Source: Planctomycetota bacterium
GTDB lineage: Bacteria > Planctomycetota > JACQVV01
Direction of reading: 5' to 3'
Length of the DNA: 34,541 nucleotides
Assembly (NCBI GenBank): GCA_016209595.1
Contig: JACQVV010000103.1
Coordinates: 1 to 34,541, forward strand
In this document: positions 1 to 7,302 of the stretch, piece by piece
How positions within the stretch are numbered: position 1 is the stretch's first letter
Layout: each line of letters begins with the position of its first letter
Notes under the pieces: model-generated
Seen by the model: the letters and a program-made list of their open reading frames with translations, nothing else
Told to the model about the DNA's origin: nothing
The model's database searches: none
Made by a program: the position numbers and the translations under genes

Positions 1-3000
1 CGGCGCGAGGCCGAGGTCGCGGCCGGGATCCAGCACCCGCACGTCGTTCGCGTCTACCAGAGCGGCGAGGAGGGGGGGCTCCTCTACTTCACGATGGACT
101 ACGTGGAGGGACGGAGCCTCAAGGCGCGAGTCGAGGAGGGCAACCTGCCCCCCGAGGGCGCGGCCTTGCTCGTCCAGAAGGTCGCCCTCGCCGTCTCGCA
201 CCTTCACGAGCACGGGATCATTCACCGAGACCTCAAGCCCCCGAACGTCATGGTCCGGCCGGACGGCGAGCCTGTCCTGATGGACTTTGGCCTCGCGCGG
301 CGCCTCGCGGGGGAGAAGACGCTCACCGTGAGCGAGGCGATCCTGGGCACCCCTTCGTACATGTCGCCCGAGCAGGCGCTCGGGAAGACGCGAGAGGTCG
401 GCCCGGTGAGCGACGTCTACGGCCTCGGCGGGATCCTCTACTACGCGATCACCGGACAGCCGCCGTTCCTCGGCACGACGGTCGAGAACATCCTCTATCA
501 GGTCATCCACCGCGAGCCGGTCGCGCCGCGCGCCATGAACCCGGCCGTGCCGCGCGACCTCGAGGTCATCGCCTTGAAGTGCCTGTCGAAGGAACCGGGA
601 CGGCGCTACGCATCGGCCGGCGCGCTCGCCGCCGATCTCGGACGGTTCCTCGGCGGCGAGTCGATCTCGGCCCGCCCGCCGAGCCTCGCGGAAAAGGCCT
701 GGCGGGTCGTGAAGAAGAACCGGCTCGCCACGGCGGTGACGGCGACCGTGGCTCTGACGGCGCTTGGCCTGGGCATCTGGTGGTGGCTCACGCCAGGGGA
801 GGTCGTCTTTCGCGACGCCCCCAAGGGCGCGCGCGTGGAGATCGGCGACCGAGAGCTCGTAGCGACCGGCGAGGAGAGGCAGGCCCTGGAGCTCCCTGCG
901 GGCGTGTACGACTACAGGGTCACGCTGGCGGACCACGAGCCCGAGGAGGGAAGCCTCCAGGTGCGCCGGCGGGGGAGCCGCGAGGTCTCGATTGATCTCA
1001 AGCACGAGCAGGGGACGCTGGAGGTAGAGGCGGTTCCCGGCGGCGGCGAGATTGAGGACAATGGCCTCGCCTACGGCTCGCGCATCCGGAATCTGCCCGT
1101 CGATACGGGCGACCATCGGCTCCGGGCCCGCCTCGAGGGCCACTTCGTCCAGGAGCGCACGGTCCAGGTCGCCTGGAAGCAGCTCACCGCCCTCCGTCTT
1201 TTCATGGACGAAGGGATCTTGTGGCAGAAGGAAGAGTCCGGCGACATCCAAGCAGCTATGGAGATCGGCGATCTCAACCAGGACGGACGGGGGGAAATCC
1301 TCTACGTCGCGAGCACGTCCCTCGTCTGCCTCTCGGGCGCGGACGGGACGGAGCTCTGGCGGGAAGCCGTGCCGCTCTACTCGGTAGTCAAGGCCGTGTC
1401 GCTGGGCGGCGAAGAGGGCGAAGTCCTCCTCGCGGGAGCTTCGGGGACGGCGGGGCTGGAAATCGTCTGTCTTTCGGCCACGGCGCAGCCCGAGCGCCGC
1501 TGGGTCTTCCAGGATCACACCCGCACGGACCGCGAGGCGAGGGGTGTTTGCTACCTCGACGTGCTGCCCGACCGTACGGGCGACGGCGTGGGGGAGATCC
1601 TCGTCACTCCCAGGGATCCCTTCCTGTACGTGCTGGACGGCGCGCGAGGGACCCGCCTGGTGGCAGCGTCCCTTCCAGGCCGGCTCCCCGTGTCGGGGCT
1701 CTCCCGCGTGATTGGGGACCGGTTCCTCTGCCTTCAGGCCGATTGCGTGGGATCTCTATCCTTGGGTGAAGGCGCCATCGAGTGGAGGTGCGAGACGCCT
1801 TGGGACGGGAGCGTCGCGGACTTGGCTGGCGACGGCGACTTCGAGGTGGTGGCCCCCGAGCCGGAATCGTGGAAGGTCCTGGATGCTCGCACCGGAGAAC
1901 CCGCGGGCGGGCCGAGCCTCCCTTCCCCGACAGGCTCCACGGCATGCTCCGGGGCCCTGGCGTGGGACGACTTGGACGGGGATGGCGCGCTCGAACTCCT
2001 CTTTGTCTCCCCCGACAAGCGCCTCCACGCGATCCGCCCGCGGGACGGCCGTCTGCTCTGGACGTTCGACGGCCCAGTCATCAGCGTGATCCCGGATCCC
2101 GAGGCCCTTCTCGCGCGTGGAGCCGAGATGCTGTGGCGACTCGACGAGACGACGGGAGAGCCCCTCTGGGCTGTCTCCGGTGAGCGGTCCGCGTCGCAGG
2201 AGTTCACGCTGGCCGACTGGGACGGCGACGGCCAGAGCGAAATCCTCGACGTCTTCGCCGACGAGGGAGTGATTTGCCTAGATCTGGCCGGCAAGCGCCT
2301 GTGGCTCCTCAGCATGCCGGGAAAAGGGAGTGTTGCCGGGGTCATAGGAGATGGGGACGGAGACGGGCTTCCCGAGTTCCTGATCCAGCAGCCAAGCTCG
2401 CTCGCGAGGGTCCGCGGCCCGAGGGTCCTGTGGACGACGCCGGCGGCGGAGGCGCCAGCACGGGCTTCGCCGAGACTCGCCGATGTGAGCGGAGACAGGA
2501 AGCCGGAGGCGATCGTCGTGGGGCACTGGTCAAGCGACGGGTACCGCCGGGTGGCGTGTCTCGACGGGGCCTCGGGCCGGGTGCTATGGGAGCATCCCGT
2601 GGCCTCATACAACTACCGCGCCGCGGGCGTGGCCGATCTCACGGGTGACGGCATCCCGGACGTCGTGGTCCCCGCGCAGCGCCCGGGCGACCCGGAGGTC
2701 GGGGACGTCTTCCTGGTCGCGGCGCTCGAGGGAGCGACGGGTCGAGTCCTCTGGGAGACAACGTTCCCAGGTTCGTTCCACGTCTACTGCGACATGGCGC
2801 TTGGCGATCTCAACGGCGACGGCGTTCCCGACGTCGCGTTCCACACCTATCAGTCGAAGGAGATTCTCGCGCTCGACGGGAAGGACGGTCACGTTCTCTG
2901 GCGAGTCCCGACCGACGCCGAGAACATGGGCGGCGTCGCGATAGCGGACCTCGATGGCGATGGGCGACTCGACGTCGTGGCGCCGAGCCAGGACGAGAAC

Positions 3001-3648
3001 GTGTACGCCCTTCGGGGCGCGGGTGGCGAAGTGCTCTGGAAGAAGCCGATCGGGGATGGCGGCAGCCGGGCGGTCCCGGGCCTGGGCGACCTCACCGGCG
3101 ACGGCCTCCCCGAAGTCCTGATCGCCGACCGCCAGGGAAACTTGCTCGTCCTTGCGGGGAAAACGGGCGAGAAGCTCCGGGAGGTCCGGGGCGCGGGGGA
3201 CGCGGCGGCGCGAGAGCTCGGGGCCCCGGTCGTGGTGGACGCCGGCGATGGGCGCGGTCCCTGGATCCTCGCGCCGTCGGCGACGGGCGCGGGCCTCGTC
3301 GCGCTCTCGTGGAAAGATCGCGGGCCGGTGTGGCAATTCGCACAGGGGAAGGGCGTGATCGGGTCGCCCGCGGTCGCCGACCTCGATTCGGACGGCCGGC
3401 GGGAAGTTGTCGTCGCGGTTTCGGTGCCGCGTGACGACGAGGACAGCGCCCAGGTGCACGTGCTCGACTTCGAGACGGGCGCCCCGCTCTGGCACGTGAC
3501 GCTGGAGTGCAAGACGATCGACGCCAGCCCGGCAGTGGCCGATCTCGACGGCGACGGGATCCTCGACATCCTTGTGGCCGCCCATGACAGGAGGGTCCAC
3601 GCCGTGAGCGGCCTCGCCACGCGAGCGGCGCGCCGGCGCTCTCGCTGA
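1..3648 (+). CDS. Ser/Thr protein kinase with PEGA-like and FG-GAP/beta-propeller sensor region (5' truncated)
   Basis: The reading frame is open from base 1, so the start and the ATP-binding N-lobe lie outside the window; the first visible codons already read as kinase (HPHVVRVYQSGEEGG). Catalytic motifs are intact: HRDLKPPN near nt 223-246, DFGLAR near 283-300 and GTPSYMSPEQ. A single membrane helix (about nt 720-785, ending WWWL) follows, then PEGA-like beta domains (about 800-1200). The rest of the protein is a long run of FG-GAP/VCBS-type repeats with D-x-[DN]-x-D-G calcium-loop motifs (DLNQDGRGE, DWDGDGQSE, DLDGDGRLD). Known architecture: a cytoplasmic Hanks-type kinase joined through the membrane to an extracytoplasmic beta-propeller that probably binds ligand or polysaccharide. 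The ligand cannot be inferred. It is followed by a lipid-transport operon on the same strand. Confidence 0.93.
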   Translation, partial: RREAEVAAGIQHPHVVRVYQSGEEGGLLYFTMDYVEGRSLKARVEEGNLPPEGAALLVQKVALAVSHLHEHGIIHRDLKPPNVMVRPDGEPVLMDFGLARRLAGEKTLTVSEAILGTPSYMSPEQALGKTREVGPVSDVYGLGGILYYAITGQPPFLGTTVENILYQVIHREPVAPRAMNPAVPRDLEVIALKCLSKEPGRRYASAGALAADLGRFLGGESISARPPSLAEKAWRVVKKNRLATAVTATVALTALGLGIWWWLTPGEVVFRDAPKGARVEIGDRELVATGEERQALELPAGVYDYRVTLADHEPEEGSLQVRRRGSREVSIDLKHEQGTLEVEAVPGGGEIEDNGLAYGSRIRNLPVDTGDHRLRARLEGHFVQERTVQVAWKQLTALRLFMDEGILWQKEESGDIQAAMEIGDLNQDGRGEILYVASTSLVCLSGADGTELWREAVPLYSVVKAVSLGGEEGEVLLAGASGTAGLEIVCLSATAQPERRWVFQDHTRTDREARGVCYLDVLPDRTGDGVGEILVTPRDPFLYVLDGARGTRLVAASLPGRLPVSGLSRVIGDRFLCLQADCVGSLSLGEGAIEWRCETPWDGSVADLAGDGDFEVVAPEPESWKVLDARTGEPAGGPSLPSPTGSTACSGALAWDDLDGDGALELLFVSPDKRLHAIRPRDGRLLWTFDGPVISVIPDPEALLARGAEMLWRLDETTGEPLWAVSGERSASQEFTLADWDGDGQSEILDVFADEGVICLDLAGKRLWLLSMPGKGSVAGVIGDGDGDGLPEFLIQQPSSLARVRGPRVLWTTPAAEAPARASPRLADVSGDRKPEAIVVGHWSSDGYRRVACLDGASGRVLWEHPVASYNYRAAGVADLTGDGIPDVVVPAQRPGDPEVGDVFLVAALEGATGRVLWETTFPGSFHVYCDMALGDLNGDGVPDVAFHTYQSKEILALDGKDGHVLWRVPTDAENMGGVAIADLDGDGRLDVVAPSQDENVYALRGAGGEVLWKKPIGDGGSRAVPGLGDLTGDGLPEVLIADRQGNLLVLAGKTGEKLREVRGAGDAAARELGAPVVVDAGDGRGPWILAPSATGAGLVALSWKDRGPVWQFAQGKGVIGSPAVADLDSDGRREVVVAVSVPRDDEDSAQVHVLDFETGAPLWHVTLECKTIDASPAVADLDGDGILDILVAAHDRRVHAVSGLATRAARRRSR

Positions 3649-3686
3649 GGCGCCCCGGGGCTTGGGCGTCCGGCGCGCCGCATTTT
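3649..3686 (+). terminator. possible weak terminator after the kinase gene
   Basis: A GC-rich stretch directly after the stop has GGCGC (3649-3653) able to pair with GCGCC (3675-3679), followed by the short tract CATTTT. The stem is short and the T run only four bases, so this is tentative. Confidence 0.25.
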
Positions 3687-3690
3687 GGAC

Positions 3691-3718
3691 TTGCTTCCCG
3701 TGGCAGTTTTGCTGTCAT
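3691..3718 (+). promoter_or_regulatory. candidate sigma70-like promoter for the MCE transport operon
   Basis: TTGCTT (3691-3696) and TGTCAT (3713-3718) are separated by 16 bases and stand about 30 bases before the chosen GTG start at 3748, inside the only gap between the kinase and the permease. The match to consensus is moderate. Confidence 0.3.
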
Positions 3719-3747
3719 GGGACACTCTCGAACTGGAAGTCTGCCCC

Positions 3748-4566
3748 GTGACCGCGATCGCCAGAAAACTCGGCAAGGCTCTCGACTACCCGCCGAAGAA
3801 GATTCTCGGCTTGGTCGACTACGCCGGCGGCCTGGCCTGGCTCGTCGGGATGAGCGCGCTCTGGTCCGCCCGAGTCCTCGTGAACCCGAAGTCGTTCCGC
3901 GAGACCCTGGTCCGCGCGTCCGGGCAGGCGGCAAAGCACGGCTTCGCGGCGCTGCCGCTCTCCGCGCTCATCATCAGCCTGATCTCGGTCTCCGTCGCGA
4001 TCCCCAGCGCCGAGCAGCTCCGCCAGTTCGGCGCGAACATCTTCATCGCCGACATCCTCGCGGTCGGTCTCTGCCAGCAGCTCGTCCCCATCATGATCGG
4101 GATCGTTGCCGCCGGGTACTCCGGGACGCAGTTCGCGGCCGAGATTGGGAACATGAAGGTGACCGAGGAGATCACCGCGATGAAGGCGATGGGGATGAAC
4201 GCGGTGAAGATCCTCGTCCTGCCGCGCCTGTGGGGACTCGTGCTCTGCCTGCCGTTCCTCACGCTCGTGGGGGACTTCCTCGGCCTCTCCGTGGGGGCCC
4301 TCGTTGCCAGGTTACAGCTCGATCTCACCTTCAACGACTACTTCAAGCGCGTGCTGGAGGTCCTTCGCGCGCGGAACGACGTCGCGCAGGGGCTCTACAA
4401 GAGCATCTCCTTCGCAATCGCGATCGCCCTCGTCTCCTGCTACCGCGGCTTCAAGGTCCGCGGCGGTTCCGGCGCGGTCGGCGACGCGGCGAGACTGGCC
4501 GACGTCGATTCGATCATCCTCGTCATCGGGATCAATACCGTATTCACGATCGTCAACACGTTCTAG
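3748..4566 (+). CDS. MlaE-family ABC transporter permease
   Basis: A 272-residue integral membrane protein of the MlaE/permease family, which moves phospholipids or other lipids between inner membrane and MCE proteins. Family signatures are clear: ADILAVGLCQQLVPIMIGIVAAGYSGTQ followed by AAEIGNMKVTEEITAMKAMG (the EIGTM-V-EEIDAL-like loop), then several hydrophobic helices and a C-terminal TVFTIVN helix. The frame is open from a TTG at 3685, but the GTG at 3748 is preferred: GGAAG lies seven bases upstream and the product then has the normal family length. It stands 12 bases before the MCE gene. The ATPase (MlaF) gene that usually adjoins this permease is absent here and must be elsewhere if the system is ATP-driven. 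Confidence 0.92.
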   Translation: MTAIARKLGKALDYPPKKILGLVDYAGGLAWLVGMSALWSARVLVNPKSFRETLVRASGQAAKHGFAALPLSALIISLISVSVAIPSAEQLRQFGANIFIADILAVGLCQQLVPIMIGIVAAGYSGTQFAAEIGNMKVTEEITAMKAMGMNAVKILVLPRLWGLVLCLPFLTLVGDFLGLSVGALVARLQLDLTFNDYFKRVLEVLRARNDVAQGLYKSISFAIAIALVSCYRGFKVRGGSGAVGDAARLADVDSIILVIGINTVFTIVNTF

Positions 4567-4578
4567 CGATAGCCCGCC

Positions 4579-6102
4579 ATGGAAATCGTTCCGTTCTTGC
4601 AGCGGATGCTCGGTGCGGCGACGACGCTCTCCCTCGCCGCCCTGTCGGTCGTCTCCGGCTACTTCCTCTTCCACAAGGCGGAGGGGGAAACGTTCGTCAT
4701 CTATTTTGAAGAGTCGGTGGACGGGCTCTCGAAGGGCGCCGCGGTGACGTACAACGGGATCGAGGTGGGCTACGTCGCCCGGATCGAACCGGTCCGCGAG
4801 GGCAAATGGGCTGGTTCCACAGCGGTCGTGATCGTGATCGCCTCGGAGCACCTGGGGGAGGGCGAGGGAAAGATCACGATCTATCAGGATCCCCGCGGGG
4901 AGGCCTACCGCCCCTGGGTGAGCTGGTTCGATGCATCATTGGGCCTTCTCTCTCATTACTTCCACCCGTATCGCCCCTGGGTGAGCTGGGTCGACCCGGG
5001 CGTCCCCGCCAACGACCGCATCCTCGATAGACTCGACTGGGTCTACGCGGTGAACGACAAGCCCGTCTCCACCGTCAAGGAACTGGAGGAGAGGGTCCGG
5101 GAGGCGCTCGATCGGGGCGGCAAGGAGGGTGAGCGCCTCTACAATCTGTGGGTCCGGCGTCACGGGTCCGAGAAGCTCGAGCCGATGGTCGTCAAGAACC
5201 AAGATCTCGGCGTGTCCTTCTCCGAGGGCGGAACGCGGGCGACTATGGCGCAAAACCTCGTCACGCGGATCAAGCACGTGGAGCTGATCGGCGGACACCC
5301 GCATCTCGAAACGGCCCGGGGCATCTCGACCGCCGAGGAGCCGAAGCTCGACGCCCTGTCCGGTGCCGAGATCCGAACCCAGGAGACGGGTCTCGCGCGC
5401 GTCCTCCGGCAGGTCGAGCAGCGGCTCCCCTCGATCCTCACGAACGTCGATTCGCTCACCGCGAACCTCGACGACCTCGCCGTGGATCTCAAGAACCAGA
5501 CCGACACGCTGCACGAGCTCCTGGAGAATGTCCGGGAGATCACCGATCCCGATTCCGACATCGGTACGGCCCTCTCGGAGGCGGCCCGCGCCTTCGAGAG
5601 CGCGCGGAAAAGCCTGGAGCAGATCGAGGCGGAACTATCCGCCGGCGGGCGGATCCGGGGATCGCTCGACAACCTGGAAAATCTCCTCTCTCCCGACGGC
5701 GAGATCGTCGCCACCCTGCACTCGGTGCAGGATCTCATGACGACGCTGAACGATCAGTTCGAAGAGGGGAGCGAAGTTCACGACATCCTGCTCGAGACGC
5801 GGGCCTCGCTCGCCGCGACCCGCGTGACGGTCGAGGACATCCGCAAGTACTTCCAGGAGGACGGCCAGGTCCAGACGCTACTCAAGACCACGAACGACAC
5901 GATGAAGAACGTGGACGAGTCGCTTTCCGGCACCGGGCGGATCGGCGGGGCGGTGGACGAGATGCGCTACAGCGTCCAGCACGACCTCCGGCCGACGCTC
6001 CGGCAGCTCAACGAGACGATGCGGGTCCTCCAGGACTGGCTTGCCCGCTACAACGCAAATCCTGAAGTTCTCAAGGACCGTCCCAAGCCCGGGAACGATT
6101 GA
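4579..6102 (+). CDS. MCE-domain (MlaD/PqiB-like) lipid transport protein with PDZ-like insert
   Basis: 507 residues. An N-terminal signal-anchor helix (about 10-32) leads into the first half of an MCE domain (FEESVDGLSKGAAVTYNGIEVGYV, 43-66; the typical V-GL--GA-V-Y-GI-VG pattern). Residues about 131-207 then read like a PDZ domain (VDPGVPANDRIL...VYAVNDKPVSTVKELEERV...LWVRRHG), which appears to interrupt the MCE fold; MCE-like sequence resumes with FSEGGTRATMAQNLVTRI. From about 265 to the end the protein is alpha-helical and coiled-coil-like, as in other MCE proteins that build periplasmic tubes or needles. Role by family: periplasmic lipid shuttle between MlaE permease and outer membrane. 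It is co-transcribed with the flanking permease and lipoprotein genes. The PDZ reading is from sequence pattern only. Confidence 0.87.
   Translation: MEIVPFLQRMLGAATTLSLAALSVVSGYFLFHKAEGETFVIYFEESVDGLSKGAAVTYNGIEVGYVARIEPVREGKWAGSTAVVIVIASEHLGEGEGKITIYQDPRGEAYRPWVSWFDASLGLLSHYFHPYRPWVSWVDPGVPANDRILDRLDWVYAVNDKPVSTVKELEERVREALDRGGKEGERLYNLWVRRHGSEKLEPMVVKNQDLGVSFSEGGTRATMAQNLVTRIKHVELIGGHPHLETARGISTAEEPKLDALSGAEIRTQETGLARVLRQVEQRLPSILTNVDSLTANLDDLAVDLKNQTDTLHELLENVREITDPDSDIGTALSEAARAFESARKSLEQIEAELSAGGRIRGSLDNLENLLSPDGEIVATLHSVQDLMTTLNDQFEEGSEVHDILLETRASLAATRVTVEDIRKYFQEDGQVQTLLKTTNDTMKNVDESLSGTGRIGGAVDEMRYSVQHDLRPTLRQLNETMRVLQDWLARYNANPEVLKDRPKPGND
4906..4989 (+). repeat. 18-bp direct repeat, 63-bp period, in the MCE gene
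   Basis: CGCCCCTGGGTGAGCTGG occurs exactly at 4909-4926 and 4972-4989. The offset of 63 bases (21 codons) duplicates the peptide YRPWVSW at residues 110-116 and 131-137, at the front edge of the PDZ-like insert. It looks like a partly diverged in-frame tandem duplication. Confidence 0.8.
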
Positions 6103-6107
6103 ACTCC

Positions 6108-6794
6108 ATGCGCAGGATCCTCGCGTTTTTCGGCCTCGCGACTGTTCTCGCTGCGGCAGGCGCGTGCTCCAGCAAGGACACGGTCTACTTCCATTCGATC
6201 GGCTTCGGGCCCTCGGCCCGCTCGAGCGACTCTCCCGAGCTCCCCGTGAACCTCGGGATCGAGCCGTTCACTGCGGCGCCCGAGCTCGGGACGCTCAACA
6301 TGATTTCGAGGCGGGGCGATCTCTCACCGCGCTTCCAGACCTACGATCTGACCCAGCTCTGGGCCGCCCTTCCCGCGACGCTGGCGACCTCCTCCGCCCT
6401 GGAGTTCTTCACCCCGCGCTGTTCGAACGTGGAGTCCTATCCCGGCTCCTGGGTTCCCGACCGCGTGCTTCGCGCCGAGCTCGACCACTTCGAGGAGGTC
6501 CGGGACGATTCCGGCAAACCGGCGGCGTGGGTCGTCCTGCGCTACGAGGTCTTCTACCGCCGCGTTCCACCCGTCAGGGAGCGGGACATCGAGTACCTGC
6601 CCCTTTTCACCGGGTGGAGGACCGCCGAGGGGCGCGTCCCTTTCGACGGGGCGGGGTCCCTTCGCGACGGTTCCGCGCTCGCACTGGCCCTCGGCCAGGC
6701 CATGGACAAGGCCCTGGGAGAGATCCTCGCGCGGATGAAGGAGCCCTTGCCGGCCAAGCCCTTGCCCGGGGAGGAGTCGTTTCGAGGACCGTAG
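6108..6794 (+). CDS. PqiC-like ABC-type transport auxiliary lipoprotein
   Basis: The ATG at 6108 is chosen over the TTG at 6099, which overlaps the MCE stop; it gives a compact lipoprotein signal (MRRILAFFGLATVLAAAGAC) with Cys20 as the likely lipidation site. The mature part (about 209 residues) has the PqiC/DUF330-type pattern: a beta strand VNLGIEPF, then MISRRGDLSPRFQTYDLTQLWAALPATLATSSALEFF, an alternating strand containing ELDHFEEV, and a C-terminal helix LALALGQAMDKALGEIL. Members of the family sit on the inner leaflet of the outer membrane beside MCE tunnels. Its place directly after the MCE gene fits that role. The subfamily assignment is by pattern and moderately certain. Confidence 0.78.
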   Translation: MRRILAFFGLATVLAAAGACSSKDTVYFHSIGFGPSARSSDSPELPVNLGIEPFTAAPELGTLNMISRRGDLSPRFQTYDLTQLWAALPATLATSSALEFFTPRCSNVESYPGSWVPDRVLRAELDHFEEVRDDSGKPAAWVVLRYEVFYRRVPPVRERDIEYLPLFTGWRTAEGRVPFDGAGSLRDGSALALALGQAMDKALGEILARMKEPLPAKPLPGEESFRGP

Positions 6795-6815
6795 GGTTTC
6801 ACGCCTCGATTCTGT

Positions 6816-7271
6816 ATGCTTGAGCCCATGGCTCGCAGACTTCCAATCCCCGTCCGGACCGCCTCCGACTACTCGGAGGAGGCGGTCGAATACTACCGGA
6901 ACGCCCGGGAGCTCCTCGATTCGGTCCGTGTGCGCGACGAGCGGTACGTCTACGTGAAGCGGGTGCGGGAGGCGTGCGGCACCGCGTACCTCGCGGTCCT
7001 CGCGGCGATCAAGAGCTTCCTCATGGCTCGTGGGGTGCCTCACGGGAAGCTCCCCCAGGAGTACAAGGCGTACGGTCAGGCCCTCTCGCGCCACGGCGCC
7101 CGCAACGGGAAGGTTCTCCAGTCTTTCCACCGCGCCTATGGCATCCTTCACCTCGACGGCTACTACCAGGGCTTCCGGAGCACGGCAACCGGCGAGATGG
7201 GATTCGCCTACGCGAAGTTCGTGATCGAGAGGCTCACCGGGAGGCGCGTGGGCGGCGACGGAGGGTCGTGA
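6816..7271 (+). CDS. DUF5618-like small helical protein
   Basis: 151 residues, predicted all-helical. The central block RYVYVKRVREACGTAYLAVLAAIKSFL resembles the DUF5618 signature (YV-EACGTAYL-VL-A). HEPN-like four-helix folds are a known relative of such proteins, but the catalytic R-x4-6-H pair of HEPN RNases is not obvious, so no enzyme activity is claimed. Two in-frame ATGs are close together (6816 and 6828) and neither has a clear ribosome site; the second gives a 147-residue product. It lies 21 bases after the lipoprotein gene and converges on the macroglobulin-like gene. No nucleotidyltransferase partner is visible next to it. Confidence 0.72.
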   Translation: MLEPMARRLPIPVRTASDYSEEAVEYYRNARELLDSVRVRDERYVYVKRVREACGTAYLAVLAAIKSFLMARGVPHGKLPQEYKAYGQALSRHGARNGKVLQSFHRAYGILHLDGYYQGFRSTATGEMGFAYAKFVIERLTGRRVGGDGGS

Positions 7272-7302
7272 GCGAGTCCGCGAGGCGCGCGGCGGCCCTT
7301 CC

